Assembly: GCA_029962745.1 (NCBI GenBank)
Contig: CM057156.1
Coordinates: forward strand, 27,594,731-27,658,730
Source of the DNA: Echinometra lucunter
Taxonomy: Eukaryota > Echinodermata > Echinoidea > Camarodonta > Echinometridae
DNA: 64,000 bases
Direction: 5' to 3'
Part shown: piece by piece, positions 1 through 9,723 of the stretch
Position numbering within the stretch: position 1 is the stretch's first letter
Layout of the letters: every line of letters starts with the position of its first letter
Program-made: the position numbers and the translations under genes
The notes under the pieces: generated by a model
The model's input: the letters and a program-made list of their open reading frames with translations, nothing else
Told to the model about the DNA's origin: nothing
Databases searched by the model: none

Positions 1-560
1 TACAGCATTTCGCATGTGACGCTCACTTCAACATTATTAATCACATTGACATACTGGTATGTGCATACTGTGTTCACTAGTGCACACCGTATGTGGATAC
101 ATGTCAAAATGAGTTTCATGAAGAACAAATGCACTGCTTCTTAGTCACATGATTAAGATTTACCCAGCAGATTTTATCAACATTTAATAAACATTTATTG
201 TTCCATACAGTGTAGCAGTATGAGTTAGGAAAAAACAGAGTTACCTTATTTATGCCAACCTACATGTAGTTGGATTTCTTTTTTAAAGAAGTGATTGGCA
301 TGTACTTGAAGGGCTTTTTATTTTGTGGGAGGGAAGAGTGATGAAGAGTTGGCAACCTAGTATTTTGAACTTTACAGCAGGAATTAAAACTGTGAGGACT
401 AAGGAGTTAATGACTGAACATGAAAAAAGTTTATATATTGTAAACATTTACAATGGGGATGCATCCCCCAAAACTTTTAAGGGTGGTGGACAGAATTAAG
501 GTATATACCTTCCAAAAAAAATTATGCTGAGGACCTTTTTTTTTTTGGTTTTCAGAAAAT
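1..560. other. AT-rich intergenic DNA
   Basis: I see no gene, RNA or clear repeat boundary here. The DNA is AT-rich, and the short open frames are not protein-like. Confidence 0.6.
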
Positions 561-1150
561 TTTAGTGTCCACCTAAAAATTTTAAGCAAAGCACCTTTTT
601 GTTGAGCCACCGAGGTGGAGCAAGACTTGGGTACACTGTACACAAGTACTGGTGTTCAATCGTCCGTCCGTCTGCCCGTCCATGACGCTTGAATAACTTT
701 GTGACCATTTGCTCATTTGTAGCCAAACTTGCATGGTAGATGCTCAATAAAACTTCAATGTTATTTTGAGGTCAAAGGTCATGTATGTAGGTGAAAGGTC
801 AAATGAGGTCAAATGATGAAATTTACCTGCACGTTTCTACTGGGGTTAGTAACTTTTGAACCACAAGCCCATTTGTTTGTAACCAAACTTTGATGGTAGT
901 TGCCTTACAGGGACCTCAATGTGGTTTGGGGGTCAAAGGTCACATATGTAGGTCAAAGGTCAAATGAGGTCAGATGTTAAAATTTACCTGCAAGTTTCTA
1001 CTGGGGTTGGTAACTTTTGAACCATACGTGTACGTCTGTTTCTAACAAACTTGGCCGGTAGATGCCCTATAGGGACCTCAATGTTTTTAAAGGGTCAAAG
1101 GTCTTGTAGGTAGTTAAAGGTCACATGAGGTCAAATATACAATTTACCAG
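561..1150. repeat. Dispersed GTCCGTCC / AGGTCA-type repeat
   Basis: A CGTCCGTCCGTC block near 660 is followed by about three diverged units of roughly 150 bp. Each unit carries 'aacttttgaacca', 'ggtagatgcc' and 'aaaggtca' words. Perfect AGGTCAAAGGTCA motifs occur near 769 and 952. The same architecture recurs at 6700-7160 and 50744-51781. No coding capacity is seen, and the ends are not sharply defined. Confidence 0.65.
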
Positions 1151-1764
1151 TAAGAATGATTACATACAAATGTGACAAGACTTATTATGGCTATAGCCTT
1201 GTTTTTATAGTGTCCCCCTGAAATATGAAATGGATTGATGCCCCTAAGACATACTACCCTTGCCTAATCATTTTCGTTAATTGTTATTAAATGCTTGTTA
1301 ATATTGGAAGTATGTTATTTCTTCTGTTTTAGATCTTACATGTAAAATGGCATACTTAGTAACATCATTTACTCTCAAATTTATGATGAGACTCGTGGAG
1401 TCTGACTTAGCTTTCAGAATGAAGATCCGAAGTCTAACCTTTATTTTCTAACAAACATGGCATTCTCATAGGTATGTACGAGTTCATGAAACTCACATAA
1501 TATTTATAAAGCAAATCTTTACAATTTGCAGAGTGCATTTACTTTGCAGCCATTGTGTTTGCAACATTAATTGTAGATTAGTGCAAGAGAAATTGCACTG
1601 AAAGATATCAGTGTATTTCAAAATATACATGTTGATTGTTCATGTTTAAGTCCTCCTGACTGTACCCAAAAGGTGTTATGCTTAGTTTATATTATGAGAT
1701 GTCTCTCTTCAATTTCTGAGTGTCTGTTTCAGAGTGATGCTCCTCCATATTTCTCTCCCACTGT
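1151..1764. other. Intergenic, nothing recognised
   Basis: AT-rich DNA without a supportable gene or repeat structure. Confidence 0.5.
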
Positions 1765-2090
1765 CTCTGTCAGTCTGTGTGTCTGTGTACCTGTCTGTCT
1801 GTCTATCTGTTTGTCTTTCTATCTGGTCAGTCTGTCTACATGGTATCTTTCTTCCTGTCTTTTTGTCTGTATCTTTCTGTCTCTGTCCCTCCATCTCTCT
1901 CTGTCTGCCTATCTTTGTCTCTCTCTGTCTGTCTCTGTCTATCTGGTCCATCTGTCTTTCTTCCTGCCTTTTGTCTCCATCTACTGTCTATCTTTCCATA
2001 GATCTGCCTGTCTGTCTATCTGTCTCTCTCTCTGTCTCTCTGTCTCTCTGTCTCTCTGCATGTGTTTGTCTGTCCCCTCTCTCAGACTCC
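1765..2090. repeat. (TCTG)n/(TCTC)n microsatellite
   Basis: An imperfect CTGT/TCTG tetranucleotide tract of about 325 bp. Its long open frames on both strands (Ser/Cys/Leu-rich on +, Arg/Asp/Gln-rich on -) are by-products of the repeat. Confidence 0.9.
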
Positions 2091-2588
2091 TTAGTTCTGT
2101 GTGATTTTCACATGAATTACTTTGTTTATAATATTGTGTTAGTTTATCAGTCGCTTTGTCTATTCCTAGATGAAGGCAAATAAATACCCTTGAATTTTCA
2201 TTCCAGACCCCCTTTAACTTGTTGAACACTATAGCTTAACATAACTTGGGCTTGGGTATGTGGCAAATGGGTATTACATTTTCATTTCATCATTTATTGT
2301 CCATGTATGGATATTTGTTTTGTTTACGTGCAAATCAAAGGGAAGATACATATCAACAACACTGAAACATAAAAACACAAAATAAAACATATTTGACATT
2401 TACCATTTGGCATAAGACTTGTTGAAAAATAGCAAGAAAAATGTCTGATTGAACTATTTCCATTTTTATTTTTACTATTGCTGTTATCATCATTATGATA
2501 TTTTTATTTTATAAAATCTCATTATCTATCATCATTACTATTATCAAATTACTATTATAATTATAATTGTAATTATAATATCTTTATA
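2091..2588. other. AT-rich intergenic DNA
   Basis: No gene or structured repeat recognised. The sequence becomes increasingly AT-rich towards the ATT microsatellite. Confidence 0.5.
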
Positions 2589-2630
2589 TTATAATTATTA
2601 TTATTATTATTATCATTATTATTATTATTA

Positions 2631-2667
<37 letters not shown>

Positions 2668-2700
2668 CATTTATTATTATTATCATTATTATTATTATTA

Positions 2701-2737
<37 letters not shown>

Positions 2738-2756
2738 CATTATTATTATTATTTTT
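2589..2756. repeat. (ATT)n microsatellite with ATC interruptions
   Basis: About 165 bp of ATT triplets interrupted at intervals by ATC. The interruptions recur in a pattern suggesting internal duplication of a larger block. The Ile-rich open frame on the - strand is an artefact. Confidence 0.95.
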
Positions 2757-3249
2757 ATTGATATCTTTATTGTTATTTTTATTACATTGATATCAATCAT
2801 GCTCAGCAGGTTAAGAAAGATCATTGCTGAGCCCTGTTTTTTATGTTCATGTAATTCATAATCACCATGGCAAATCCAATTAAGGCATCAGCACTTTGGT
2901 GTATTATTTATGCTTGGATCTTTTAGATGCATTCTACTTGTAATGCATGAAATTTTGTCAATACATGTACATGTACATGCACTCAGCAAGTGAACAATGA
3001 CAAGAGGCCAAGAATATACTACAATGTATGTGATGATAGCAAGAGAGCATTAGGATATTGGTATATGCATATAGGCATCAATTTGAAATGCATGGATGCA
3101 CTTTCTAATTACCACCTGTTATATCATAGCGGTAGTCGCCATTAGCAAATCACTCATTAATTTGATTGAAAAAGGACAATGAGAGAAACCAGAATGTAAG
3201 GATTAAGGTACAATCTATGACAAACAAGGATTTTCAGGTAATGTGGGGC

Positions 3250-3709
3250 ATATTGCCAAACGAAGTTTGAAGAGGGTATATAGGAATCAGCGTACGGTCG
3301 GTTGGTCGGGCAGGTGGGCAGTCAGACAGTCCGTCTTGCGGATCAAACTACTCCTTCATTTTTCGAGCAGTGCTCATGAAATTTGGCACCCACATTGGTC
3401 TTTAAATGTGTCGGAAACTGTGTTGCCATGGTAATGGCATATTATTGCAAAAAATCAGAGGAAACTCTTGCAGATCGAACTACTTCTTCATTTTTCGAGC
3501 AGTGCTCATGAAATTTGGCACACACATTGGTCTTGGATGAAGATGTGCAAGACATGTTTTTGAATGTGTCGGAAAATGTATTGCCATGGCAATGCCATAT
3601 TAAGGTAATAAATTAGGGGAAAATCTTGCAGATTGAACCACTTTCCTCACTTTTCGAGCAGTGCTCGTGAAATTCGGCACACACATTAGCCTTGAGATGA
3701 AGATGTTTA
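3250..3709. repeat. Three-unit dispersed repeat with GGTCGGTTGG head
   Basis: After a 'cggtcggttggtcggg' head, three diverged units carry the words 'ttgcagatcgaactact', 'ttttcgagcagtgctc' and 'gaaattyggcacacacatt' (near 3350, 3480 and 3640). The layout matches the other GTCCGTCC-headed repeats in the window, but the unit sequence differs. Confidence 0.6.
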
Positions 3710-3713
3710 TTAA

Positions 3714-3860
3714 AGGCATTGACTAACTTGTGAGCAGCCGATTTAAAACATTCTCAAACTATTAAAGATGAACATGTGTATGAGTACTTGTATTTGTACT
3801 CAAAAACCCTGAAACCAACCATAATTTGGAATGAAAAACTGTTGGTAAGACGCAGACCAG
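3714..3860 (-). mobile_element. Partial TTAA-type MITE (T2/Kolobok-like)
   Basis: This is the terminal 147 bp of the family described at 4100-4582, in opposite orientation. It begins directly after TTAA (3710-3713) with AGGCATTGACTAAC and is interrupted near 3860. With the full copy downstream it makes an inverted pair. Confidence 0.75.
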
Positions 3861-3913
3861 TTCAATTTTTATCAAGCACTTATAGAAAATATATATATAT
3901 CAAATTGATTTGT

Positions 3914-4080
3914 GTACTCTAAATTTCTTAGACTTGAATCAGGGACAACTCCAATATCAGACTAAACATTTAATCTAATAGATTTAGAAATTAATTTTGT
4001 TCATAATGTCTAAATCTAATTTTGGATTTGTCCCTAATTACAATTGTCTTAGAATTCTAATCATAGAAATTTAGAGTGTA
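3914..4080. mobile_element. Small inverted-repeat element between two MITE copies
   Basis: The left edge TACTCTAAATTTCT and the right edge AGAAATTTAGAGTG are inverted copies. Further in, 'agggacaactccaa' and 'ttggatttgtccct' also pair imperfectly. This is about 167 bp of non-coding foldback, probably a MITE inserted within or next to the TTAA-type elements. Confidence 0.55.
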
Positions 4081-4099
4081 ACCCTTCATAATTTATTAA

Positions 4100-4582
4100 A
4101 GGCATTGGCTAACATTGTCATGATTTTAAAAAATCTAATTTTGTTACTTAAAAATGGGATAAATTAGGGTTATAGTTTAAAATACCAGTCTGAAAGTTTC
4201 AAAGTATAATATCAATAGGAAGTATTTTCAAATATCAAAAATGTGAACCAATGTTTGAAAAATATACGAGGGTCGGTTGCACAGAATAGACATTAGGAGT
4301 GCGCATGCGCGTATGACTCACCTTACCATAATGTGTGTATTGGCGTATCACGCGGCGGGAGGCACATAACGGCATTTTCAAATTCAAGCAAAGTGGTCCT
4401 CTCAGTGATTGTCTCGTGAGACGAAGGATAATAAAATCGCCGTTTGCATCTAACTTACACTTTTCATTCCAAATTAGGGTTGGTTTCAGGGTTTTTTAGT
4501 ACAAATACAAGTACTCATACACATGTTTCATCTTAGTTTGAGAATTTTTTAAATCAGCTGCTCACAAAGTTAGCCAATGCCT
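4100..4582 (+). mobile_element. Full TTAA-type MITE, copy 1 (T2/Kolobok-like)
   Basis: This 483-bp element has terminal inverted repeats AGGCATTGGCTAAC / GTTAGCCAATGCCT and is flanked on both sides by TTAA (4096-4099 and 4583-4586). Related full copies lie at 11778-12266 and 61341-61828, with a partial copy at 3714-3860. It has no coding capacity. TTAA target sites with purine-rich AGG termini fit the Kolobok superfamily, and specifically Xenopus T2-type MITEs (TTAAAGGRR ends), better than piggyBac, whose ends usually begin CCY. That family assignment is inference. Confidence 0.85.
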
Positions 4583-4586
4583 TTAA

Positions 4587-6690
4587 TTGAGTTGAATTTA
4601 AATGACTTTCACTGTTATAGATACAAGGTAGTCTTTGGGTAATGAAAATGTCCCCTTTCCCCCATATTGCGCCTGACTTTTTTTTTCTTTATAAAGTGGA
4701 GTAAAGTTCAAATGGTTGTTAACGTCTCATAAAACTCAAGTTGATGAGTACTACACTGTATTTGCAGTCCTATGAAAAAGAAAGTTTAAAGTTTAAGGCC
4801 CCTGTTTATATGATCAGTATCATAGTACTGTATGTTAACAACACCAAAGGCCCGTTAACACAAGCAGGGATAATTAAACCGCCTTTGAAAGAAGAACTGT
4901 GGTGCATGTTTTGTGTGTGTTATGATATACAGAAATGTGACATGCTTTACCATTAAAACAAAGTTTTTTGTGGGTTTGTTTTGTTTGTTTTTGCAGCAGT
5001 TTGCTGCAACATGTGTGAACTGACCTAAAGCAAAAACAATAGCACTCTTTGAATACAATTGCATGTGTGGAATACAAAGGTCTGTGAATCATGTCAACAA
5101 GGAGATTTTGTCTCTATTCTTCTTATAGAAAGTCTGTTTGCTCAAATAGAAATTCAATATACTAGGGAAGCATTGCAAGCCTCAGCAAGATTAAAAATTT
5201 ATAGTCCAGTTGTGAACTGTACTGGAATGCAATGTCATGATGATTTTTGGAAACATACATGTATATTTCTGGAAAGGTATATTAATTAAAACAATGAATG
5301 TTTCCAAATTTTCATATGGGCAGAAGCTACATGTACTTGCTGTTACCGTATGCATTTTGTTAATGTGGAAGGGGGGATTATAATTATATTCTTGAAAATT
5401 ATTTTAGTGAATTACAGGTGTCAATTTCTATAATCTCTTTATAGAAATAATATCGCACATGATTTTCGTGATAGAAGTAATGCAGAGAAATTAAAGCAAA
5501 TATAGAGTTTATTCTAAGTATATTTTAAAACACGTACATGTACATCTACATGTGTGATGGCTAGAAACACAGTGTTTGCTTGAACTTGTATTTTTGACAT
5601 TTAATAAGTAAGGTCAAAGAGTGAAGGGTGAGAAATATTTGATCCATAGGTGCTGCACGTCAGGAGATAGGGTAGGAAGATGGGGCAGATGCTCCGGGCC
5701 TTCTTTCAGGAAAAAGGAAGAAAAATACCTTGTAAGGATGAATGAATAACAGGATGTATAAGCTTGTTCCAAAACTTTGACAGAAGACCCATGATACCGA
5801 TGATCTATGAGACCGACATGTCAATCTCATGGGCCTGCTGTCAACCTTCTGAGATTCACATACCACCGGTACCGACATGTCGGTCTCATGGCTGCCAGAG
5901 CTTTCATGGGCTATCTGTCTACTGGGCTGTATGCCTGCTAAGATGTCCCTTAAATGAAGAAGGTGAACTCGTTCTTTCGTCGTATCCCATCACAAAGCAA
6001 CAAGTTTATTGCATTCAGATATGATTTAGCAACAGAACGAAGGATAAGGTTTTCTAGTAATCTAAAAATGTATTGTTATAAAACACCTTTTGCCTTTTTC
6101 TGCTGTACAATTGTCTTACTTTCCACTCATTTACAATAAGGATTTTAAAAATTCATTTCCTCCTTTTAATATTTTTTTTGAATTATTCTGGGGGTTTTTT
6201 TCTCAATATTTTCTCTCCACATGGATTTTATTGATTTTCATTTGCAACACATTAACAAATATATTCAAGGTACATCACATTATACATTGCAAATACATAT
6301 ACAATAATAATTGAAAATTATTCAAACAACAAGTGTTTCTTGAACTGTCGGGTTGACAGAATATAAAACATTATTTCAATAGTGCATTCATGGAATTCAT
6401 TTCCTCCTTTCATATATGAAATATTTGTGTACTGATTATGCTGCAAAATTAATCAATTTTGATTTTCAAATAATTATTGTAAAATTAAAGGTTTGGTAAA
6501 AAATGTCTAGTCATGATTATTGTAGGGGATATATGAAGGGAGAACAGGGTTATTCAATTCATTTTAATGCCAACAATTGGTGGTGCTTTTTAGAAGAAAG
6601 AAATTTACATTTTTACTATTTTTGAACAGTCTCTCTTCTCCATAAGACAGGTGTTTGTTCATGTGCATGTTTTGTTCATGTGTATGTAGG
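4587..6690. other. Intergenic, no gene recognised
   Basis: About 2.1 kb of AT-rich DNA. The only structure noticed is a pair of 'accgacatgtc' palindromic words near 5812-5822 and 5871-5884 (ACCGACATGTCGGT is a perfect 14-bp palindrome). Short open frames are not protein-like. Confidence 0.5.
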
Positions 6691-6699
6691 GTTTTTGTC

Positions 6700-7160
6700 T
6701 TGCCCACCGGAGGTGAAGGCGAGACTAAGGGATCCAAGTGGCGTCCGTCCGTCCGTCGTCCGTCTGTCACAAATGTTAAAGTTTACCTGCAAGACTCTCT
6801 TATCACGCATAACTTGGCAACCGTTGCTGCAATGGCAACCAAACTGGGATGATAGATGCACTTGTGGTACATTCATGTTATGGTGCCTTCAAAGGTCACG
6901 TGGTAAAGTCAAAGGCACGTCATTTCAGGTCAAACGTTAAAGTTTACCTGCAAGACTCTCTTATGACAGATAACTTTGCAACCATCCCTCACTTTTCAAC
7001 CAATCTTGGGTTATAGATGCAGTGAGGGGACCTGCATGTAGTGGTGCCATTGGAGGTCACGTGATAAGGTCAAAGGTCATTTCAGGTCAAATGTTAAAGT
7101 TTACATGCAAGACTCTCTTATGACACATAACTTTGCACATGTTGCTGCAATGGCAAACAA
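6700..7160. repeat. GTCCGTCC-headed dispersed repeat
   Basis: 'GCCCACCGGAGGTG' and a GTCCGTCCGTC block (about 6740) precede about three units of roughly 165 bp. The units contain 'gttaaagtttacctgcaagactctctta' words and AGGTCA-type half-sites. It is related in plan to 561-1150 and 50744-51781. Only one end is recognisable. Confidence 0.6.
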
Positions 7161-7691
7161 ACTTGGGTGATGGCAAAGAGGGTGGGAGTAGGTGCAGGGA
7201 AACAGGTGAAAGGGAGTAGCATTTCATGAAAAAGCCCTTCTCAAATTTTATGGGATGTTGCATTCTATGGCAGATATTTCACATGAGCTTTGGATACAAT
7301 TATGTTGCATGGCCACAGAGATCGCGCTATTTCTAGTTATTTTCACAAGTGGGCGAGACACAATATCGCTAATGCCTTGTTATTTATTTATGTTTTTTGG
7401 TGGTACCTGCTTGTCCTGCTATCTAATTGTTTATCTTGTAATTGTTATTTGATCAGTGCTAGTGCTACCAGTACCACCTATCTCAAATGATTTTATTTAC
7501 AATGCAACAAGTTCAAACAAACTAAATAAAGACATGATTTCCATCCAGTTCTCATATAATTCCTGGCCAGATTAAGTAAATATTAAAAAATGGGGTGAAA
7601 ATTCAATGTTTGAATGCTATTTCATCACTCTTCTTTGGTATCTAACATTGGATGTAGGTTCTGGTAAACACCCTTCCTTATCTTGTTTGTT
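7161..7691. other. Intergenic, nothing recognised
   Basis: AT-rich DNA up to the assembly gap. No gene, RNA or repeat structure seen. Confidence 0.5.
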
Positions 7692-8191
7692 NNNNNNNNN
7701 NNNNNNNNNNNNNNNNNNNNNNNNNNNNNNNNNNNNNNNNNNNNNNNNNNNNNNNNNNNNNNNNNNNNNNNNNNNNNNNNNNNNNNNNNNNNNNNNNNNN
7801 NNNNNNNNNNNNNNNNNNNNNNNNNNNNNNNNNNNNNNNNNNNNNNNNNNNNNNNNNNNNNNNNNNNNNNNNNNNNNNNNNNNNNNNNNNNNNNNNNNNN
7901 NNNNNNNNNNNNNNNNNNNNNNNNNNNNNNNNNNNNNNNNNNNNNNNNNNNNNNNNNNNNNNNNNNNNNNNNNNNNNNNNNNNNNNNNNNNNNNNNNNNN
8001 NNNNNNNNNNNNNNNNNNNNNNNNNNNNNNNNNNNNNNNNNNNNNNNNNNNNNNNNNNNNNNNNNNNNNNNNNNNNNNNNNNNNNNNNNNNNNNNNNNNN
8101 NNNNNNNNNNNNNNNNNNNNNNNNNNNNNNNNNNNNNNNNNNNNNNNNNNNNNNNNNNNNNNNNNNNNNNNNNNNNNNNNNNNNNNNNNNN
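7692..8191. other. Assembly gap (500 N)
   Basis: Exactly 500 N, the same as the second gap, so the length is probably a placeholder. Any open frame spanning it is meaningless. Confidence 0.99.
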
Positions 8192-8903
8192 CCCCCCATT
8201 GTCAAAGCTTCTTCTTGTTGACTGTTCTTCCCAGTTTCATCCTTGGAAAGCTATTTACTTGGACCCCGATCTACAAATATATCTCCCATGCCATGCTCAT
8301 ACCAGAAGATACTACATGTACATGTATATTCAGCAGTTTCTGAATCACATTCCGGTTGTAATGTGATCGAACCTGACATGTCCATCGGAGCCTCTCAAGC
8401 TGTTCTCGCCTGTGGCTGATTTTCTGTAACAGATTGGGTTTTGCAAAAGTTTTAACAAATTATTGTGGCTGAATTTAGTATTTCTTCCGGTGTTGTGCAT
8501 TCATATTTATTGTGTTATTATTCACTTGGAATCATGGCTAAGTTGTTAAGTAAGTACTTGTACTATAAATACATCTATAGATACATTTGCATTCATGTGT
8601 TGGAAGTGAAATATATACAGTGTGTGATATCTCTGGGATGGAGTAGATTTTTTTTCTCACTATATTTAATGCTTTACTCTCCCACTGAATTAATGTTACA
8701 CTTAATGTTACACTGTGATTTATGATCTTAGATCACAAGAAGATTTATAATTTTTATTGATTTTTATTCAAACCTATATCACTGGTTGAAAAAGAGCAAA
8801 GTTTATATACACCCCCATGTTGATCAGTCTTTTAAATGTTTAGAATCATTCAGGCCTGTATAAACAGTAATTGTTTGTATTGCACACAGCATGGCACACA
8901 GAT
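8192..8903. other. Intergenic, nothing recognised
   Basis: AT-rich DNA between the gap and the next MITE. It contains two overlapping TACATGTA motifs (about 8315) but no gene. Confidence 0.5.
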
Positions 8904-8910
8904 TCATGTC

Positions 8911-9385
8911 GCCCCGCTTTCAGACGTACCAACTTATCGTATATTCATACGACGTATGGATATACGACGTATTGATATGAGACCTTTCAGACGCAATGCC
9001 CTGTTATCCGATAATCGTATAGGAGCATTCAGACGTACCTTGCGCTCAGTCAAACTTTCGTGGGAAGCTCATGAATATGTACGAGTCCCTTGCGCAGTAC
9101 GAACTTCACGCGGGCTTTGTGCTTCGTGTTTATGTTGCGTTGTGCTGGACTCATCTATAGCAGAGTAGAGGTCGGGCCCTAAGCGCGCGTTGCGAATAAG
9201 TCCCGCCTACTTATACGACGTACGGATATGAGAGCATTCAGACGTGAATTTACATCGTATGGATATAGGATAATCGTTATATATTGAAACGATGTATCAA
9301 TGTAAGAGCATTCAGACGCTAAAAAACGTCCTATATCCATACGTCGTATATCGATACGAGAACTCTCTCATCTGAAAGCGGGGTC
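8911..9385. mobile_element. MITE with CCCCGCTTTCAGA terminal inverted repeats
   Basis: A 475-bp non-coding element. Its ends CCCCGCTTTCAGA and TCTGAAAGCGGGG are inverted copies, and imperfect pairing continues about 45 bp inward. It is flanked by a 7-bp direct repeat TCATGTC (8904-8910 and 9386-9392), consistent with a target-site duplication. Internally the word 'TTCAGACG' recurs four more times, alternating with 'cgacgta' / 'tacgtcg' words. The 110-codon open frame from about 8836 runs through it and is not a gene. Confidence 0.85.
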
Positions 9386-9392
9386 TCATGTC

Positions 9393-9676
9393 AGATTAAT
9401 TGTTTCTTAAGCATCACTTTAGTGATTGAACTTGTACAACAAAGGAGAAAAAAATACAATAGCCCAGGACATAACAAATAACTGGAAAAATGCAGGGCAT
9501 TAAAAAGACATATTTGGTAAAAACAGAGTTGTAAAATCTAATTATATTTATAATGAGGAATTTGGGGTATTCCCAACTATGGGTGATATATATTGTAATC
9601 TGGATGAGCAGCTTATCATTACCATTGCAAATCCCAGATTAATCATTACTTTTCATTTCCACTTTTTCTTTCCACA
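9393..9676 (+). other. Intron or 5' flank of the MYORG-like gene
   Basis: The segment ends in a pyrimidine-rich acceptor ('tttttctttccacag', AG at 9675-9676). This suggests a non-coding upstream exon that I could not locate. Confidence 0.5.
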
Positions 9677-9680
9677 GGTG

Positions 9681-9719
9681 ATGAAGCCCTGTCTCCAGTG
9701 TTCTCCAGGATTTGTGTGA
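9681..9719 (+). promoter_or_regulatory. Upstream ORF before the MYORG-like start
   Basis: A 12-codon reading frame (MKPCLQCSPGFV, stop TGA) lies between the predicted acceptor and the main start and ends 4 bases before it. Its ATG has G at -3, whereas the main ATG has C at -3. It is therefore a plausible translational brake, provided that the exon really begins at 9677. Confidence 0.45.
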
Positions 9720-9723
9720 CCGA

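Noticed and set aside
1673..2229. Ser/Cys/Leu-rich and Arg/Asp-rich frames over the TCTG tract
   Set aside because: Low-complexity translation of a microsatellite in several frames at once.
4100..4582. piggyBac assignment for the TTAA-flanked MITE
   Set aside because: The TTAA site would fit, but the ends begin AGG rather than CCY; Kolobok/T2-type is the better match, though unproven.
7606..8366. Open frames of 175-245 codons across the first N gap
   Set aside because: Almost all codons are N; the apparent length comes only from the gap. The same holds for 27555-28337.
8836..9168. 110-codon frame with Arg-rich sequence
   Set aside because: It runs from flank into the MITE at 8911-9385 and reads its repeated TTCAGACG and TACGACGTA words; not a protein family.
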